In this document: positions 16,668 to 25,545 of the stretch, piece by piece
Layout of the letters: each line of letters begins with the position of its first letter
Numbering within the stretch: the stretch's first letter is position 1
Translations under genes and position numbers: made by a program
Source: Paraburkholderia antibiotica
GTDB lineage: Bacteria > Pseudomonadota > Gammaproteobacteria > Burkholderiales > Burkholderiaceae
Direction of reading: 5' to 3'
Length of the DNA: 64,000 bases
Assembly (NCBI RefSeq): GCF_012927125.1
Contig: NZ_JABBFZ010000002.1
Coordinates: 434,001-498,000, forward strand
Notes under the pieces: model-generated
Databases searched by the model: none
Told to the model about the DNA's origin: nothing
The model's input: only the letters and a program-made list of their open reading frames with translations

Positions 16668-18371
16668 TCAGGCTTCGGCAGAATGAAGCGCGCCCACATT
16701 CTTCGCAATGGCCCGCGCAAACTGCGTGATCTGGCGACCCTGTTCGATCACATCCATCGCAAGCCGGAACGTGACCACGTCCGTCTTGTCCGCGAGCTGA
16801 AGCTTCGCGAGCACGACCTGACGCGCGGTGGCCGCGAGCTTTTCGATGCCGGCCTTCGCATCGACGACCTGCGCGACCGCTTCCGGATCGGGGTTCTCGA
16901 TCGTGCGAATCGCCTGTGCGAGATTGCGGATCACCGCTTCGCCGAACTGCGTGGTCGCCGCGTCGCGCAAGCGCAGCAGGTCGATCTGTTGAGTCATACG
17001 CTGCTCGCCGACCGTCATCAGCGTGGTGCCGATAATGCCGCTGATGCTCTCGAGGTTGCTCGCGACCTGCGTATAGCCCACCAGTTGCTGCCCCTCTTCC
17101 TCGGAGTGCTGCACCTGGGAAAGCTGACCGATGTACTGGAAAATTTCGACCGCGAGCCGATCGGTTTCCTTGTCCCGGTCGAGCATCTGATTGATCTCCT
17201 CCATCGTGCCGTTCGACACCATCTGCGAACCGCGTTGCACGATATCGAGCACCTGTTCGCCGAGCCGCGTCAATTCCATCCGCACCCGCTGCAAACCGAG
17301 CGTGGGCACGGTCAGCGACGATTCGTCGAGATACGCCGGATCGCCGTCGCGTTTGGCGACCTGCGCGCGCTTCGGCACGATGAACTGCGCGAGCCGCGCG
17401 ATCGGACCGGTAAACCAGATCAGCAGCGCGGTGTTCGCCACGCTGAACAGCGTATGCACGTTGGCGACCTGGCGCGGCGCCTCGGCCGCGAGACGCGCGA
17501 CCCCTTGCAGTTCCGGATGCGACGGCGAGATCCAGTGCACGAACTCCGCCATCTGCGGAATCAGGAACAGCGCGATCACGACGCCGACCACATTGAATAT
17601 CAGATGCACGATGCCGACCTGCACCGCCTCCGCCGTCTTGCCGATCGACGCGAGCAGGGCTGTCCCGCAGGTGCCGACGTTCGCGCCAAGAATCAGTGCG
17701 ATGGCGGCTTCGAGCGGCATCAGGCCCTGGCCGCTCAACGCGATCACGATCGCGAGCGTCGCCGCCGAGCTCTGCACGATCGCGGTGAACACCGCCCCCA
17801 CGATGATGCCGACGAACGGATTGCGCATGTCCTGCATGGCGTCGATGAACGGCTGGAACGTGCGCAGCGGATGCGTGGCCTCGCCCATCAACTGGATGCC
17901 CATGAACAGCAGCCCGAGCCCCAGCACCACGCGGCCGATCTGCCGAAGCAGCTCGCGCGGAATGAACGCGTGCAGCAGGAAACCGATGGCGAGCATGAAC
18001 GGCGTGAGCTTCGACACATCGAACGCGATGATCTGCGCGGTGATCGTCGAGCCGATATTCGCGCCCATGATCATCGGCACCGCCTGGGCCAGCGTCATCA
18101 GACCGGCGGACACAAAACCGACCATCAGCACCGTGGTAATGGTCGACGAGTTCAGCAGCGCGGTCACGGCCGCGCCTGCCGCCATGCCGCGAAACCGGTT
18201 CGCGGTCAGCACGCCGATCAGCGACTGCAGTCTCGATCCCGCGATCGCCTTCAGGCCGCCGGTCAGAAACTCCAGACCGAGCAGAAACAACGCGAGGCCG
18301 CCGATCAACAGCCCGAAGATGCCGACCAGATTCAGCCCGCCCGGATCGATGTCTGCCAGATAGTCAGTCAT
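16668..18371 (-). CDS. Na+/phosphate cotransporter family protein with PhoU-like domain
   Basis: A 567-residue PNaS-family protein. The membrane part (about residues 15-320) holds the duplicated family signature: LLNSSTITTVLMVGF in the first repeat and VQSSAATLAIVIAL in the second, plus MGANIGSTITAQ and LGANVGTCGTALL. The C-terminal 200 residues are a helical PhoU-like regulatory domain (MELTRLGEQVLDIVQRG, DRDKETDRLAVEIFQYI). It would import or export phosphate with sodium. It is monocistronic; no pst or pho gene is nearby. Confidence 0.93.
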   Translation of the reverse strand: MTDYLADIDPGGLNLVGIFGLLIGGLALFLLGLEFLTGGLKAIAGSRLQSLIGVLTANRFRGMAAGAAVTALLNSSTITTVLMVGFVSAGLMTLAQAVPMIMGANIGSTITAQIIAFDVSKLTPFMLAIGFLLHAFIPRELLRQIGRVVLGLGLLFMGIQLMGEATHPLRTFQPFIDAMQDMRNPFVGIIVGAVFTAIVQSSAATLAIVIALSGQGLMPLEAAIALILGANVGTCGTALLASIGKTAEAVQVGIVHLIFNVVGVVIALFLIPQMAEFVHWISPSHPELQGVARLAAEAPRQVANVHTLFSVANTALLIWFTGPIARLAQFIVPKRAQVAKRDGDPAYLDESSLTVPTLGLQRVRMELTRLGEQVLDIVQRGSQMVSNGTMEEINQMLDRDKETDRLAVEIFQYIGQLSQVQHSEEEGQQLVGYTQVASNLESISGIIGTTLMTVGEQRMTQQIDLLRLRDAATTQFGEAVIRNLAQAIRTIENPDPEAVAQVVDAKAGIEKLAATARQVVLAKLQLADKTDVVTFRLAMDVIEQGRQITQFARAIAKNVGALHSAEA

Positions 18372-18700
18372 GCTGTTATGCCTTTTTTATGACGCGATTG
18401 ACCACGCGAATACGCACGGGAACGATGAACGGTCCGACGTGTGCCCCAAGGTCCGCGCGATGCGTTGCGCTCGCCGGGTGTTGGGGGCAGGTACTTAACC
18501 GCTAGCGCTAAGCGTAGGAGGAAGATTGTACTCAGGCAAGGGAGCGGCAGGTAGAAGCCCGAGGATGCACGCGAATGCGCGAATTATCCGTAACGCATGG
18601 CGGTCCAGCGGATCGGCGCCACGCGTCGCGACGCTTGCGGAAACAGTCGGCGACATTTTTTCCGCCTGTCGGGCCCACCTATTTGTCCGCCCGGTGGTCC

Positions 18701-18784
18701 ACTCATTTGCGCACTTATTTGCCTGCTTATTTGCCTGCTTATTTGCCCGCTTCATTTCACGCCTGATTTCACGCTTCATTTCCC
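18701..18784. repeat. Degenerate 12-bp tandem repeat (GCTTATTTGCCY-like)
   Basis: Seven consecutive 12-bp units from 18701 (ACTCATTTGCGC, ACTTATTTGCCT, GCTTATTTGCCT, GCTTATTTGCCC, GCTTCATTTCAC, GCCTGATTTCAC, GCTTCATTTCCC). They lie in the 580-bp gap between the Na/Pi transporter and phaB. A minus-strand frame over it codes only for low-complexity NKQA repeats and is not taken as a gene. Confidence 0.75.
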
Positions 18785-18951
18785 GCTCAAGCCGCGTCAA
18801 TCATTGCCCGGTCAAGCACCCTTTCCATCATTCGGTTGGCAGTTAACCCCTAGGTAAAAATGCCCATCGTCCCGTCCGCTGGGGGGTGCCAATAATAGCT
18901 CCATCCTCCAATCAAACTCGCGTCAATTCACCCCAACAAGAAGGAGGACTT

Positions 18952-19692
18952 ATGGCAAATCGTATTGCCTACGTAACCGGCGGTATGGGCGGTATCGGAA
19001 CCGCAATCTGCCAGCGCTTGCATAAAGACAATTACACCGTCGTCGCGGGTTGCGGCCCGAACTCGACACGCAAGGCTCGATGGCTGGAAGAACAGAAAGC
19101 GCTCGGTTATAACTTCATCGCGTCGGAAGGCAACGTCGCGGATTGGGAATCCACCGCCAAGGCATTCGAGAAGGTCAAGAAGGAAGTCGGCGAAATCGAC
19201 GTGCTGGTCAACAACGCGGGCATCACGCGCGACGGCATGTTCCGCAAGATGACCTACGAAGACTGGCAGGCGGTGATCGACACCAATCTGACGAGCCTTT
19301 TCAATGTGACCAAGCAGGTGATCGACGGCATGGTCGAGCGCAACTTCGGGCGCATCATCAATATCTCGTCGGTTAACGGCCAGAAAGGCCAGTTCGGCCA
19401 GACCAACTACTCCACCGCGAAGGCCGGCCTTCACGGCTTCACGATGGCGCTCGCGCAGGAAGTGGCCACCAAGAACGTGACGGTCAACACCGTGTCGCCG
19501 GGTTATATCGGCACCGACATGGTCAAGGCGATCCGTCCGGAAGTGCTGGAGAAAATCGTCGCGACCATTCCGGTGCGACGCCTCGGCACGCCGGATGAAA
19601 TCGCTTCGATCGTCGCGTGGATCGCGTCGGATCAGGCAGGCTTTGCAACGGGAGCGGACTTCTCGTTGAACGGCGGTCTCCATATGGGCTAA
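18952..19692 (+). CDS. phaB: Acetoacetyl-CoA reductase (PhaB type SDR)
   Basis: A 246-residue short-chain dehydrogenase that reduces acetoacetyl-CoA to (R)-3-hydroxybutyryl-CoA with NADPH for polyhydroxybutyrate synthesis. It starts MANRIAYVTGGMGGIGTAIC with the glycine-rich cofactor loop, and has NNAGITRDGMFRKM, the catalytic serine in INISSVNGQKGQFGQ, the YxxxK pair in NYSTAKAGLHGF, and a C-terminus GADFSLNGGLHMG. Length and sequence follow PhaB closely. The ATG at 18952 has AAGGAGG in front. phaC and phaA are not here, so this may be an extra, detached copy. Confidence 0.94.
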   Translation: MANRIAYVTGGMGGIGTAICQRLHKDNYTVVAGCGPNSTRKARWLEEQKALGYNFIASEGNVADWESTAKAFEKVKKEVGEIDVLVNNAGITRDGMFRKMTYEDWQAVIDTNLTSLFNVTKQVIDGMVERNFGRIINISSVNGQKGQFGQTNYSTAKAGLHGFTMALAQEVATKNVTVNTVSPGYIGTDMVKAIRPEVLEKIVATIPVRRLGTPDEIASIVAWIASDQAGFATGADFSLNGGLHMG

Positions 19693-19700
19693 CGGGCACG

Positions 19701-19721
19701 GCGCCGCGTAGCGCGCGGCGC
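19701..19721. terminator. GC hairpin after phaB
   Basis: GCGCCGCG (19701-19708) pairs with CGCGGCGC (19714-19721) around a 5-nt loop, starting nine bases after the phaB stop. The sequence that follows is only GTGTTTCCC, so it is a weak intrinsic terminator at best. Confidence 0.45.
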
Positions 19722-19799
19722 ACGTGTTTCCCGCGACGGCATTTTCAGGTTCCGTGATGGTGTCGCGGTCCGGCGCGAGCCGGCCGCGTCAGTGAGTTT

Positions 19800-20270
19800 A
19801 TGGCCAGAAAAGCAAGCCCTCCTCGCGAAGCAACCGCGAAGGCGCCGCCAGCACGCACGAAGGCGATGCAGCGGCCGATCGTGCCTGCAAAAGCAGGCGA
19901 AATCTCGCTCGATTACCACATGACGCTCGAAGCGTTACGCAGCGGCGTCGGCAATCAATATCACGTCGGCAGCATGGCGCAGGCCATTTACATGACGATG
20001 CTGCTCAATCAGCGCGGCTATGGCATCGCAATGCCCGAGCTGTTTCGCGACGCGGAGGGCGTGATTCTGCGCTGCCGTCAGGCGGGGCTCGATACCGGCA
20101 TGTGCGTCGTCGATAGCGATGCGTATACGCTGCTCGGCCAGGTGCTCACGCTCTTCGATCAGCAGCTCGCGGCGGCGCCGGTTCAGGAACTCATCGCGGT
20201 CAACGCAAAGTTGAAGAAGCTTTTCAGCACGGCTAACGCCGAGCGCGAAGGCCGGGAGAACACCGCTTAG
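19800..20270 (+). CDS. Hypothetical protein, 156 residues
   Basis: An uncharacterised protein with a basic, Ala/Pro-rich disordered N-terminus (residues 1-35) followed by a compact helical domain: GEISLDYHMTLEALRSGVG, MAQAIYMTMLLNQRGYGI and LRCRQAGLDTGMCVVDSDAY. There is no signal peptide or membrane segment. Amino-acid composition and third-position GC fit a real gene. It starts about 107 bp after phaB and is convergent with the phosphopantetheinyl transferase. I do not recognise the family. Confidence 0.75.
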   Translation: MARKASPPREATAKAPPARTKAMQRPIVPAKAGEISLDYHMTLEALRSGVGNQYHVGSMAQAIYMTMLLNQRGYGIAMPELFRDAEGVILRCRQAGLDTGMCVVDSDAYTLLGQVLTLFDQQLAAAPVQELIAVNAKLKKLFSTANAEREGRENTA

Positions 20271-20315
20271 CGTAGCCAAGCGCATGGCCATTGACCGAGG
20301 CAACGCGCGGCGCGC

Positions 20316-21116
20316 TTATGTATCCGCCGTCGAACTTGCCTCTGCAGCCGGCGCCACCATATCGCGCGACCACGCCACACAGCCGGCGTAACCGGCCGGC
20401 ACGTCGAGCCACACGACATCGAGTTGCATGAGTGCGTGGCCGTTGCGGGCGCGCGGATCGTCCACTGCCACGTGCGGATCGCGCGCGCCGTCGCCGAGCA
20501 CCGAAAACCACGTCATGCCCTCGCCGATACCGACGCCCAGCGCCTTCAACAGCGCTTCCTTCGCAGTCCATATGTCGTAGAACGCAGCGGCTCGCCGCTC
20601 CGCCGGCAACGCCGCCACCTGCGCTTCATCGCGCGGCGCGAACACCGCCGGCGTCAACGCCTGCCAGTTCTTGTCCTCGCGCGCGACCTCGATATCGATA
20701 CCGACCTTGCGTCGCGCGGCGATCGCGATCAGCGCATAGTGGCCGGAGTGCGAGACATTGAAATCGGGCCACCTGTCGGGCTGTGTCGACCTCGGGCCTG
20801 ACGGCGGCCCAAGACGCGGCCGCCCGGTGGCATCCTGCTCGAAACGCAATTCGCCGGGCGGCACGCCCGTTCTCGCGGCGAGCAACGCGCGCAAGATCAC
20901 GCGGGTTTGCGCATGGCGCAGCGTGTCTTCGTGGCGCAGATAGCGGGTGGCCCTCGCGCGTTCGTCGTCGGACAGCACGACGAACGCGGGGTGGTCGAGC
21001 GTCAGGCCGAAATCGAACTTCAGGCGGAAGACCTCGACACCGACGGCGTATGCGCGCGGTACGTCGAGCGCGCATACGTCGAAATCCGGCGCGGCGGTGG
21101 CAGTCATTGAATCCAT
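20316..21116 (-). CDS. 4'-phosphopantetheinyl transferase, Sfp type
   Basis: An enzyme that moves phosphopantetheine from CoA to carrier-protein serines (PKS, NRPS, fatty-acid or lysine-type carriers). Family motifs are in order: FNVSHSGHYALIAIA, VGIDIEVAREDKNW with the Mg-binding acidic residue, and FYDIWTAKEALLKALGVGIG with the W-x-x-K-E-A block. The start MDSMTATAAPDF (21116) is preferred; a GTG at 21194 would add 26 residues without homology features. It lies 107 bp after vanB in the same direction but is functionally unrelated. No PKS or NRPS cluster is in the window. Confidence 0.9.
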   Translation of the reverse strand: MDSMTATAAPDFDVCALDVPRAYAVGVEVFRLKFDFGLTLDHPAFVVLSDDERARATRYLRHEDTLRHAQTRVILRALLAARTGVPPGELRFEQDATGRPRLGPPSGPRSTQPDRWPDFNVSHSGHYALIAIAARRKVGIDIEVAREDKNWQALTPAVFAPRDEAQVAALPAERRAAAFYDIWTAKEALLKALGVGIGEGMTWFSVLGDGARDPHVAVDDPRARNGHALMQLDVVWLDVPAGYAGCVAWSRDMVAPAAEASSTADT

Positions 21117-21222
21117 TTCAACCGGTAGTGGCAAATTAGTGGCAAATACAAGGCCGTACCATTTACCTGAAATGAACGCGCGCGGCAAGTCCACCGGCCA
21201 GCGCGACGTGACGCGTGAGTCC

Positions 21223-22188
21223 TTACAGATCGAGCACGAGCAACGGCGATTTCGCGCGCGAGCAGCACGGCAGGAACTGATCGTTGGCCGCGCGCTCCTC
21301 GTCGGTCAGATAGGAATCCAGATGGTCAGGCTCACCGGAAAGAACCCGCGTGAGGCAGGTGCCGCACACGCCCTGCTCGCACGACGTGATCACCTCGACG
21401 CCGTTGGCCGCCAGCGCCTGCACGACCGTGCATTCGGGCGGCACGTCGATCGTCGCGCCGCTGCTCGCGATGCGTACCTGGAAGCTGCCGCCCGCCGTCG
21501 ACTGAATGGCGGGCGCGCCGAAAAATTCGTAGTGCAACCGATCGCCCGGCCAGCCCTTCGCGCGCGCGGTGTCGAGCACGAAGTCCATGAAGCCGCGCGG
21601 TCCACACACGTATAGATGCGTGCCGGCCGGCGCGCCGTTGAGTACCTGTTCGAGATCGAACGTCGAGCCGCCGGGATGGTCGTCGTGGTGAAACTGGACC
21701 GACTGTGCGAAACCGGCCTGCGCGATACGTTCGACAAACGCCGTGCGTTCCTTCGAGCGCGTGCAGTAGTGCATATCGAACGACGCGCCGCTCGACGCCA
21801 GTTGCTCGGCCATGCACAGAATCGGCGTCACACCGATGCCGCCCGCGAGCAGCAGATGATGCGGCGCCTGCTGCGCGAGCGCGAAATGATTGCGCGGCGC
21901 GCTGATCTGCAAACGCTCGCCTTCGCGAACCAGCTCATGCACCGCTTTCGAGCCGCCGCGTCCCGCTTCGTCGCGCAGCACTGCGATCAGATAGCGATGC
22001 GTCTCGCGCGGATCGTTACACAGCGAGTACTGGCGCACGAGACCGTTCGGCAGATGCACGTCGACGTGCGAGCCTGCGTCGAAGGCGGGCAACGGCTGAC
22101 CGTTTTCGCTCGTCAGTTCGAAGCTCGCGATACCGGGCGCTTCGTCGCGCCGCCGCGCGACCACCACATTCAGCACCGGCTGGTTCAT
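21223..22188 (-). CDS. vanB: Vanillate O-demethylase reductase subunit (VanB)
   Basis: A 321-residue phthalate-dioxygenase-reductase type flavoprotein that passes electrons from NADH through FMN and a plant-type 2Fe-2S centre to VanA. The FMN site is LVRQYSLCNDPRE, the nucleotide site LLLAGGIGVTPILCMAEQL, and the C-terminal ferredoxin carries CEQGVCGTC plus a fourth cysteine. It begins inside the vanA stop codon (ATGA overlap), so the pair is co-translated. Confidence 0.92.
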   Translation of the reverse strand: MNQPVLNVVVARRRDEAPGIASFELTSENGQPLPAFDAGSHVDVHLPNGLVRQYSLCNDPRETHRYLIAVLRDEAGRGGSKAVHELVREGERLQISAPRNHFALAQQAPHHLLLAGGIGVTPILCMAEQLASSGASFDMHYCTRSKERTAFVERIAQAGFAQSVQFHHDDHPGGSTFDLEQVLNGAPAGTHLYVCGPRGFMDFVLDTARAKGWPGDRLHYEFFGAPAIQSTAGGSFQVRIASSGATIDVPPECTVVQALAANGVEVITSCEQGVCGTCLTRVLSGEPDHLDSYLTDEERAANDQFLPCCSRAKSPLLVLDL

Positions 22189-23270
22189 GTTGCCGCCCGC
22201 ACCGGAATCACCCGGGTCACGTCCGCCGGCGGCGTGCCCGCGTCCGCGCGTTCCTGCGCGACCAGCCGCTCGATCACGCGACGCGACATCACGCCGCCCG
22301 CATCGATATTGAGCTTCAGCAGATTGCGCTCGGGCCAGCGCAGCAGATTCTGCTGCTGACGTTCGAGCATCTCCAGATCTTCGCTGAAGATCTTGCCCTG
22401 TCCTTCGCGGATGCTCGCGGTCAGCTCGGCATCGTCGGGACGGAAATTGCGCGCCATTCCCCAGAAATACCAGATCGACGTATCGGTTTCCGGCGTGATG
22501 AAATCCACCACGATCGACGACGCTTTCTTCTCCGCCGGCGCGTGATAACCGCCCTCACCGGCATGCGCGACACCGACTTCGATCAGCACATGACTCGGCG
22601 GCGTGAAATGACAGATCTGCCAGCGGTCGACCGGCACATCGTCGGCGAGACCGTTGCCGCGCAACGCCATTTTCCAGAACGGCGGCGCGGCGACGTTTTC
22701 CATGAAGCGGCTGGTGCGCACGGTATCGCCCTCGGCCACCGTCTTCGGCGCGGCCTCGTCGATTTCCTTCTGACCGATGCTGTTCGCGTGCACATAGGTT
22801 TCGTGCGTCAGATCCATCAGGTTGTCGATCATCAGCCGGTAATCGCAGCGGATGTGATACAGGCCGCCGCCATAAGCCCATTCGTCGCTCTCGGCCCATT
22901 CCAGATGATGCAGTTTCGCCGGATCGGCCTGCGCGGCATCGCCGGGCCACACCCACACGAAACCGTAGCGCTCGATCACCGGGAAGTGGCGGATCGCCGG
23001 AAAACCGCCGACGCGTTGACCGGGCATGCCGGTCGCCTTGCCCTGACAGCCCATTTCGAGGCCGTGATAGCCGCACACGAGCGTGCCGTCGCGCACGAAG
23101 CCAAGCGACAGCGGCGCGCCGCGATGCGGGCAGAAGTCCTCCAGCGCCACCACCTCGCCTTCCGCGTTTCGATAGAAGACCATCGGCTCGCCGCAGATCT
23201 GCCGGCCAAGCGGCTTGTCCGCGACTTCATCGGGCATGCATGCGACGTACCACGCGTTGCGGGGAAACAT
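22185..23270 (-). CDS. vanA: Vanillate O-demethylase oxygenase subunit (VanA)
   Basis: A 361-residue Rieske oxygenase that demethylates vanillate to protocatechuate, releasing formaldehyde. The Rieske ligands are CPHRGAPLSLG and CGYHGLEMG (residues about 47-70), and the mononuclear iron site is in NLMDLTHETYVHANS. The start MFPRNAWYVACMPDE at 23270 has AGGAG ten bases upstream and matches the usual VanA N-terminus; an ATG at 23345 is rejected because it would reach the operator. It is transcribed away from a MarR-type regulator. Confidence 0.94.
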   Translation of the reverse strand: MFPRNAWYVACMPDEVADKPLGRQICGEPMVFYRNAEGEVVALEDFCPHRGAPLSLGFVRDGTLVCGYHGLEMGCQGKATGMPGQRVGGFPAIRHFPVIERYGFVWVWPGDAAQADPAKLHHLEWAESDEWAYGGGLYHIRCDYRLMIDNLMDLTHETYVHANSIGQKEIDEAAPKTVAEGDTVRTSRFMENVAAPPFWKMALRGNGLADDVPVDRWQICHFTPPSHVLIEVGVAHAGEGGYHAPAEKKASSIVVDFITPETDTSIWYFWGMARNFRPDDAELTASIREGQGKIFSEDLEMLERQQQNLLRWPERNLLKLNIDAGGVMSRRVIERLVAQERADAGTPPADVTRVIPVRAAT

Positions 23271-23339
23271 GTCAGTCTCGCTCCTGATTGATTTGCGCGC
23301 GCAACTACGATTAGCTACGCTCACGGGTAAGTTCATTCC

Positions 23340-23371
23340 GTACACTCAATGAGATTCAGTGTACTCAATGA
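23340..23371. promoter_or_regulatory. Repeat operator in vanA-marR intergenic region
   Basis: GTACACT (23340-23346) and AGTGTAC (23358-23364) form an inverted repeat, and ACTCAATGA occurs twice as a direct repeat (23344-23352 and 23363-23371). The site lies 70 bp upstream of the vanA start and 103 bp before the divergent MarR gene, a likely binding site for that repressor. Confidence 0.6.
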
Positions 23372-23473
23372 AGCTTTGATGATTAAATGAAGGTTTTCCC
23401 TTAGACGAACTTTCAATCAGGTAACACGATTGACGTTTGCGCGCCGCGTGGACGACCAGCTTTCAGAACTCTT

Positions 23474-23974
23474 ATGGCCACTTCAAGCGATACCCCTTCC
23501 GCGATCAGCATCGATCTGTACGACCAGCCTGGCCATCTGATCCGCCGCGCGCACCAGATTTCCGTGTCGATGTTCCATGATCTGCTCGGCCGCGAAGTGA
23601 CGCCCGTGCAATACGCGGTACTCAGAATGCTGCAGGAATTGCCGGGACTCGATCAGGTCACGCTCGCGCAACGGGTCGGCCTCGACACGTCGACGACCGC
23701 CGATATCGCGGTGCGGCTCGAAGCGAAAGGCTGGATCGTGCGCGAGGTGTTGCCGCGTCGTCAGCGCCGTCTGTTGCTGACGCCGGCCGGCGAGCAATTG
23801 CTCGATCAATTGATTCCCGCCGTCGATGCACTTAATCACGGCCTGCTCGACGGAATGGGAGAAGAAGATGCGCAGCAGCTATTGCGGCTGCTGAGAAAGT
23901 TCGTGCATCTGAATAACGATCAGAGCCGCGCGCCATTGCGCAGTGCCAGCGACGAAGCGAATTCGAATAATTAA
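23474..23974 (+). CDS. MarR family regulator, divergent from vanAB
   Basis: A 166-residue winged-helix regulator: dimerisation helices at both ends, DNA-binding block LDQVTLAQRVGLDTSTTADI and wing VREVLPRRQRRLLLTPAGEQ. MarR proteins of this type usually repress adjacent aromatic catabolic genes and release DNA on binding the aromatic acid or its CoA thioester. Orientation and the repeat operator suggest control of vanAB; this would be a VanR analogue from a different family than the GntR- or PadR-type VanR proteins known elsewhere. Confidence 0.88.
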   Translation: MATSSDTPSAISIDLYDQPGHLIRRAHQISVSMFHDLLGREVTPVQYAVLRMLQELPGLDQVTLAQRVGLDTSTTADIAVRLEAKGWIVREVLPRRQRRLLLTPAGEQLLDQLIPAVDALNHGLLDGMGEEDAQQLLRLLRKFVHLNNDQSRAPLRSASDEANSNN

Positions 23975-24093
23975 GCGCTTCTGCTGAAGCAGCACGTCGG
24001 CAGATAATTCATCGCCGCCGATTGCGACTTGCTCGACAGCTTCAGCCGAAGCTCGCGCAAATAACGCGCACCAACACGCATTAATCGAAATGC

Positions 24094-24124
24094 AAAAACG
24101 GCGCTGCGTTTTCACGCAGCGCCG
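24094..24124 (-). terminator. Rho-independent terminator after tcuC
   Basis: CGGCGCTGCG (24099-24108) pairs perfectly with CGCAGCGCCG (24115-24124). On the minus strand the stem is followed by TTTTT (24094-24098). It lies 26 bp after the tcuC stop and ends the tcu operon. Confidence 0.85.
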
Positions 24125-24149
24125 CCGCTTCTTTCAAAAGATCCGCCGC

Positions 24150-25469
24150 CTAACCGAGCTTCGCCTGCAACTCCGCGGCGCCACCGCGTCGATACAGCGC
24201 CAACGTCGCCGAGAATCCGCACACGGCCGCGAAAATCAGCCAGTACGCGGGAGCGGCCTTGTCGCCGGTCGTCTGGATCAGGTACGTGGAGACAGCCGGC
24301 GTAAAGCCGCCGAAAATCGCGGTCGCGAGACTGAATGCCAGCGAAAAACCCGCGACGCGCACATTCACCGGCATCACCTCGGTCAACGCAGCCACCATCG
24401 CGCCGTTATACGCGCCGAAGAAGAACGAGAAGTACAGCAGCACCACCAGCATGCGCATGAAACCGGGCGCCTGCGTGAGCCATGACAGCGCCGGATACGC
24501 GGTGACGATCGCGAGCGCCGACACGAACAGCAGCAATGGCTTGCGTCCGATCCGGTCGGACACCGCGCCGCCGATCGGCAGCCAGATGAAGTTCGACACG
24601 CCAACCAGCAACGTGACGATCAGACTGTCCGACGTACTCAGATGCAGCACGGTCTTGCCGAACGTCGGCGTATAGACGGTGATCAGATAGAACGTCGTAG
24701 TCGTCATCGCGACCATCAGCATGCCCGCTATCACGGTCTTCCAGTTCGCGAGCATCGAGCGAAATACTTCGCCCGTGGCGGGACGATGGGCACGCGCTTC
24801 GAATTCGGCGGTTTCCTGCAGCGAGCGGCGCAGCACATACAGAAACGGCACGATCGCACAGCCGATAAAGAACGGCACACGCCAGCCCCATGCGCCGATC
24901 TGTTCGTGATCGAGCAGCAGATTGAGCGCATAGCCGAGTGCCGCCGCGACGACAATCGCGACCTGCTGACTCGCCGATTGCCACGCGGTATAGAAGCCCT
25001 TCTTGCCCGGCGTCGCCATCTCCGCGAGATAGACGGACACGCCGCCGAGTTCCGCGCCCGCGGAAAAGCCCTGCAACAGCCGGCCGATCAGCACGAGCGC
25101 CGGTGCTAGCAGTCCGATACTCGCATAGCCCGGCACGCATGCAATCAGGATCGTGCCGCTCGCCATGATCGACAGCGTGACGATCAAACCGCGCCGGCGG
25201 CCCACTTTGTCGATGTACGCGCCAAGCACGATCGCGCCGAGCGGGCGCATCAGAAATCCCGCGCCGAATACCGCGAACGTCTGCATCAGCGACGCGAATT
25301 CGCTCGCGGCCGGAAAGAAGGTCTTCGCGATGAAGGTCGCGTAGAAGCCGAACAGAAAAAAATCGAACTGCTCGAGAAAGTTGCCGCTCGTGACGCGCAG
25401 AACCGCGCCGACTTTCGAAAGAGCCGGCGCATCCGCGCTCGCGGTTTGCGTATGGGGGGTTGATGCCAT
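24150..25469 (-). CDS. tcuC: Tricarballylate:H+ symporter (MFS, MHS family)
   Basis: A 439-residue metabolite:H+ symporter of the citrate/tricarballylate group. Twelve membrane helices begin after [20 protein letters not shown], the MHS first-helix motif. Others are [19 protein letters not shown] in loop 2-3, [20 protein letters not shown] in helix 4, and [11 protein letters not shown] in loop 8-9. GGAG sits seven bases before the ATG. It is the last gene of tcuR-A-B-C, which supports tricarballylate rather than citrate as cargo. Confidence 0.9.
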   Translation of the reverse strand: MASTPHTQTASADAPALSKVGAVLRVTSGNFLEQFDFFLFGFYATFIAKTFFPAASEFASLMQTFAVFGAGFLMRPLGAIVLGAYIDKVGRRRGLIVTLSIMASGTILIACVPGYASIGLLAPALVLIGRLLQGFSAGAELGGVSVYLAEMATPGKKGFYTAWQSASQQVAIVVAAALGYALNLLLDHEQIGAWGWRVPFFIGCAIVPFLYVLRRSLQETAEFEARAHRPATGEVFRSMLANWKTVIAGMLMVAMTTTTFYLITVYTPTFGKTVLHLSTSDSLIVTLLVGVSNFIWLPIGGAVSDRIGRKPLLLFVSALAIVTAYPALSWLTQAPGFMRMLVVLLYFSFFFGAYNGAMVAALTEVMPVNVRVAGFSLAFSLATAIFGGFTPAVSTYLIQTTGDKAAPAYWLIFAAVCGFSATLALYRRGGAAELQAKLG

Positions 25470-25545
25470 CCTGTCTCCTTGCGCACGGCAATGCGCATTT
25501 CGTGCGTACTTTTTAATGTGGGGCCGCCTCGTGATGAGCGCCCGT

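Noticed and set aside
18495..18800. Minus-strand frame rich in NKQA repeats
   Set aside because: It is the translation of the degenerate 12-bp repeat, with low complexity and no supporting signals.
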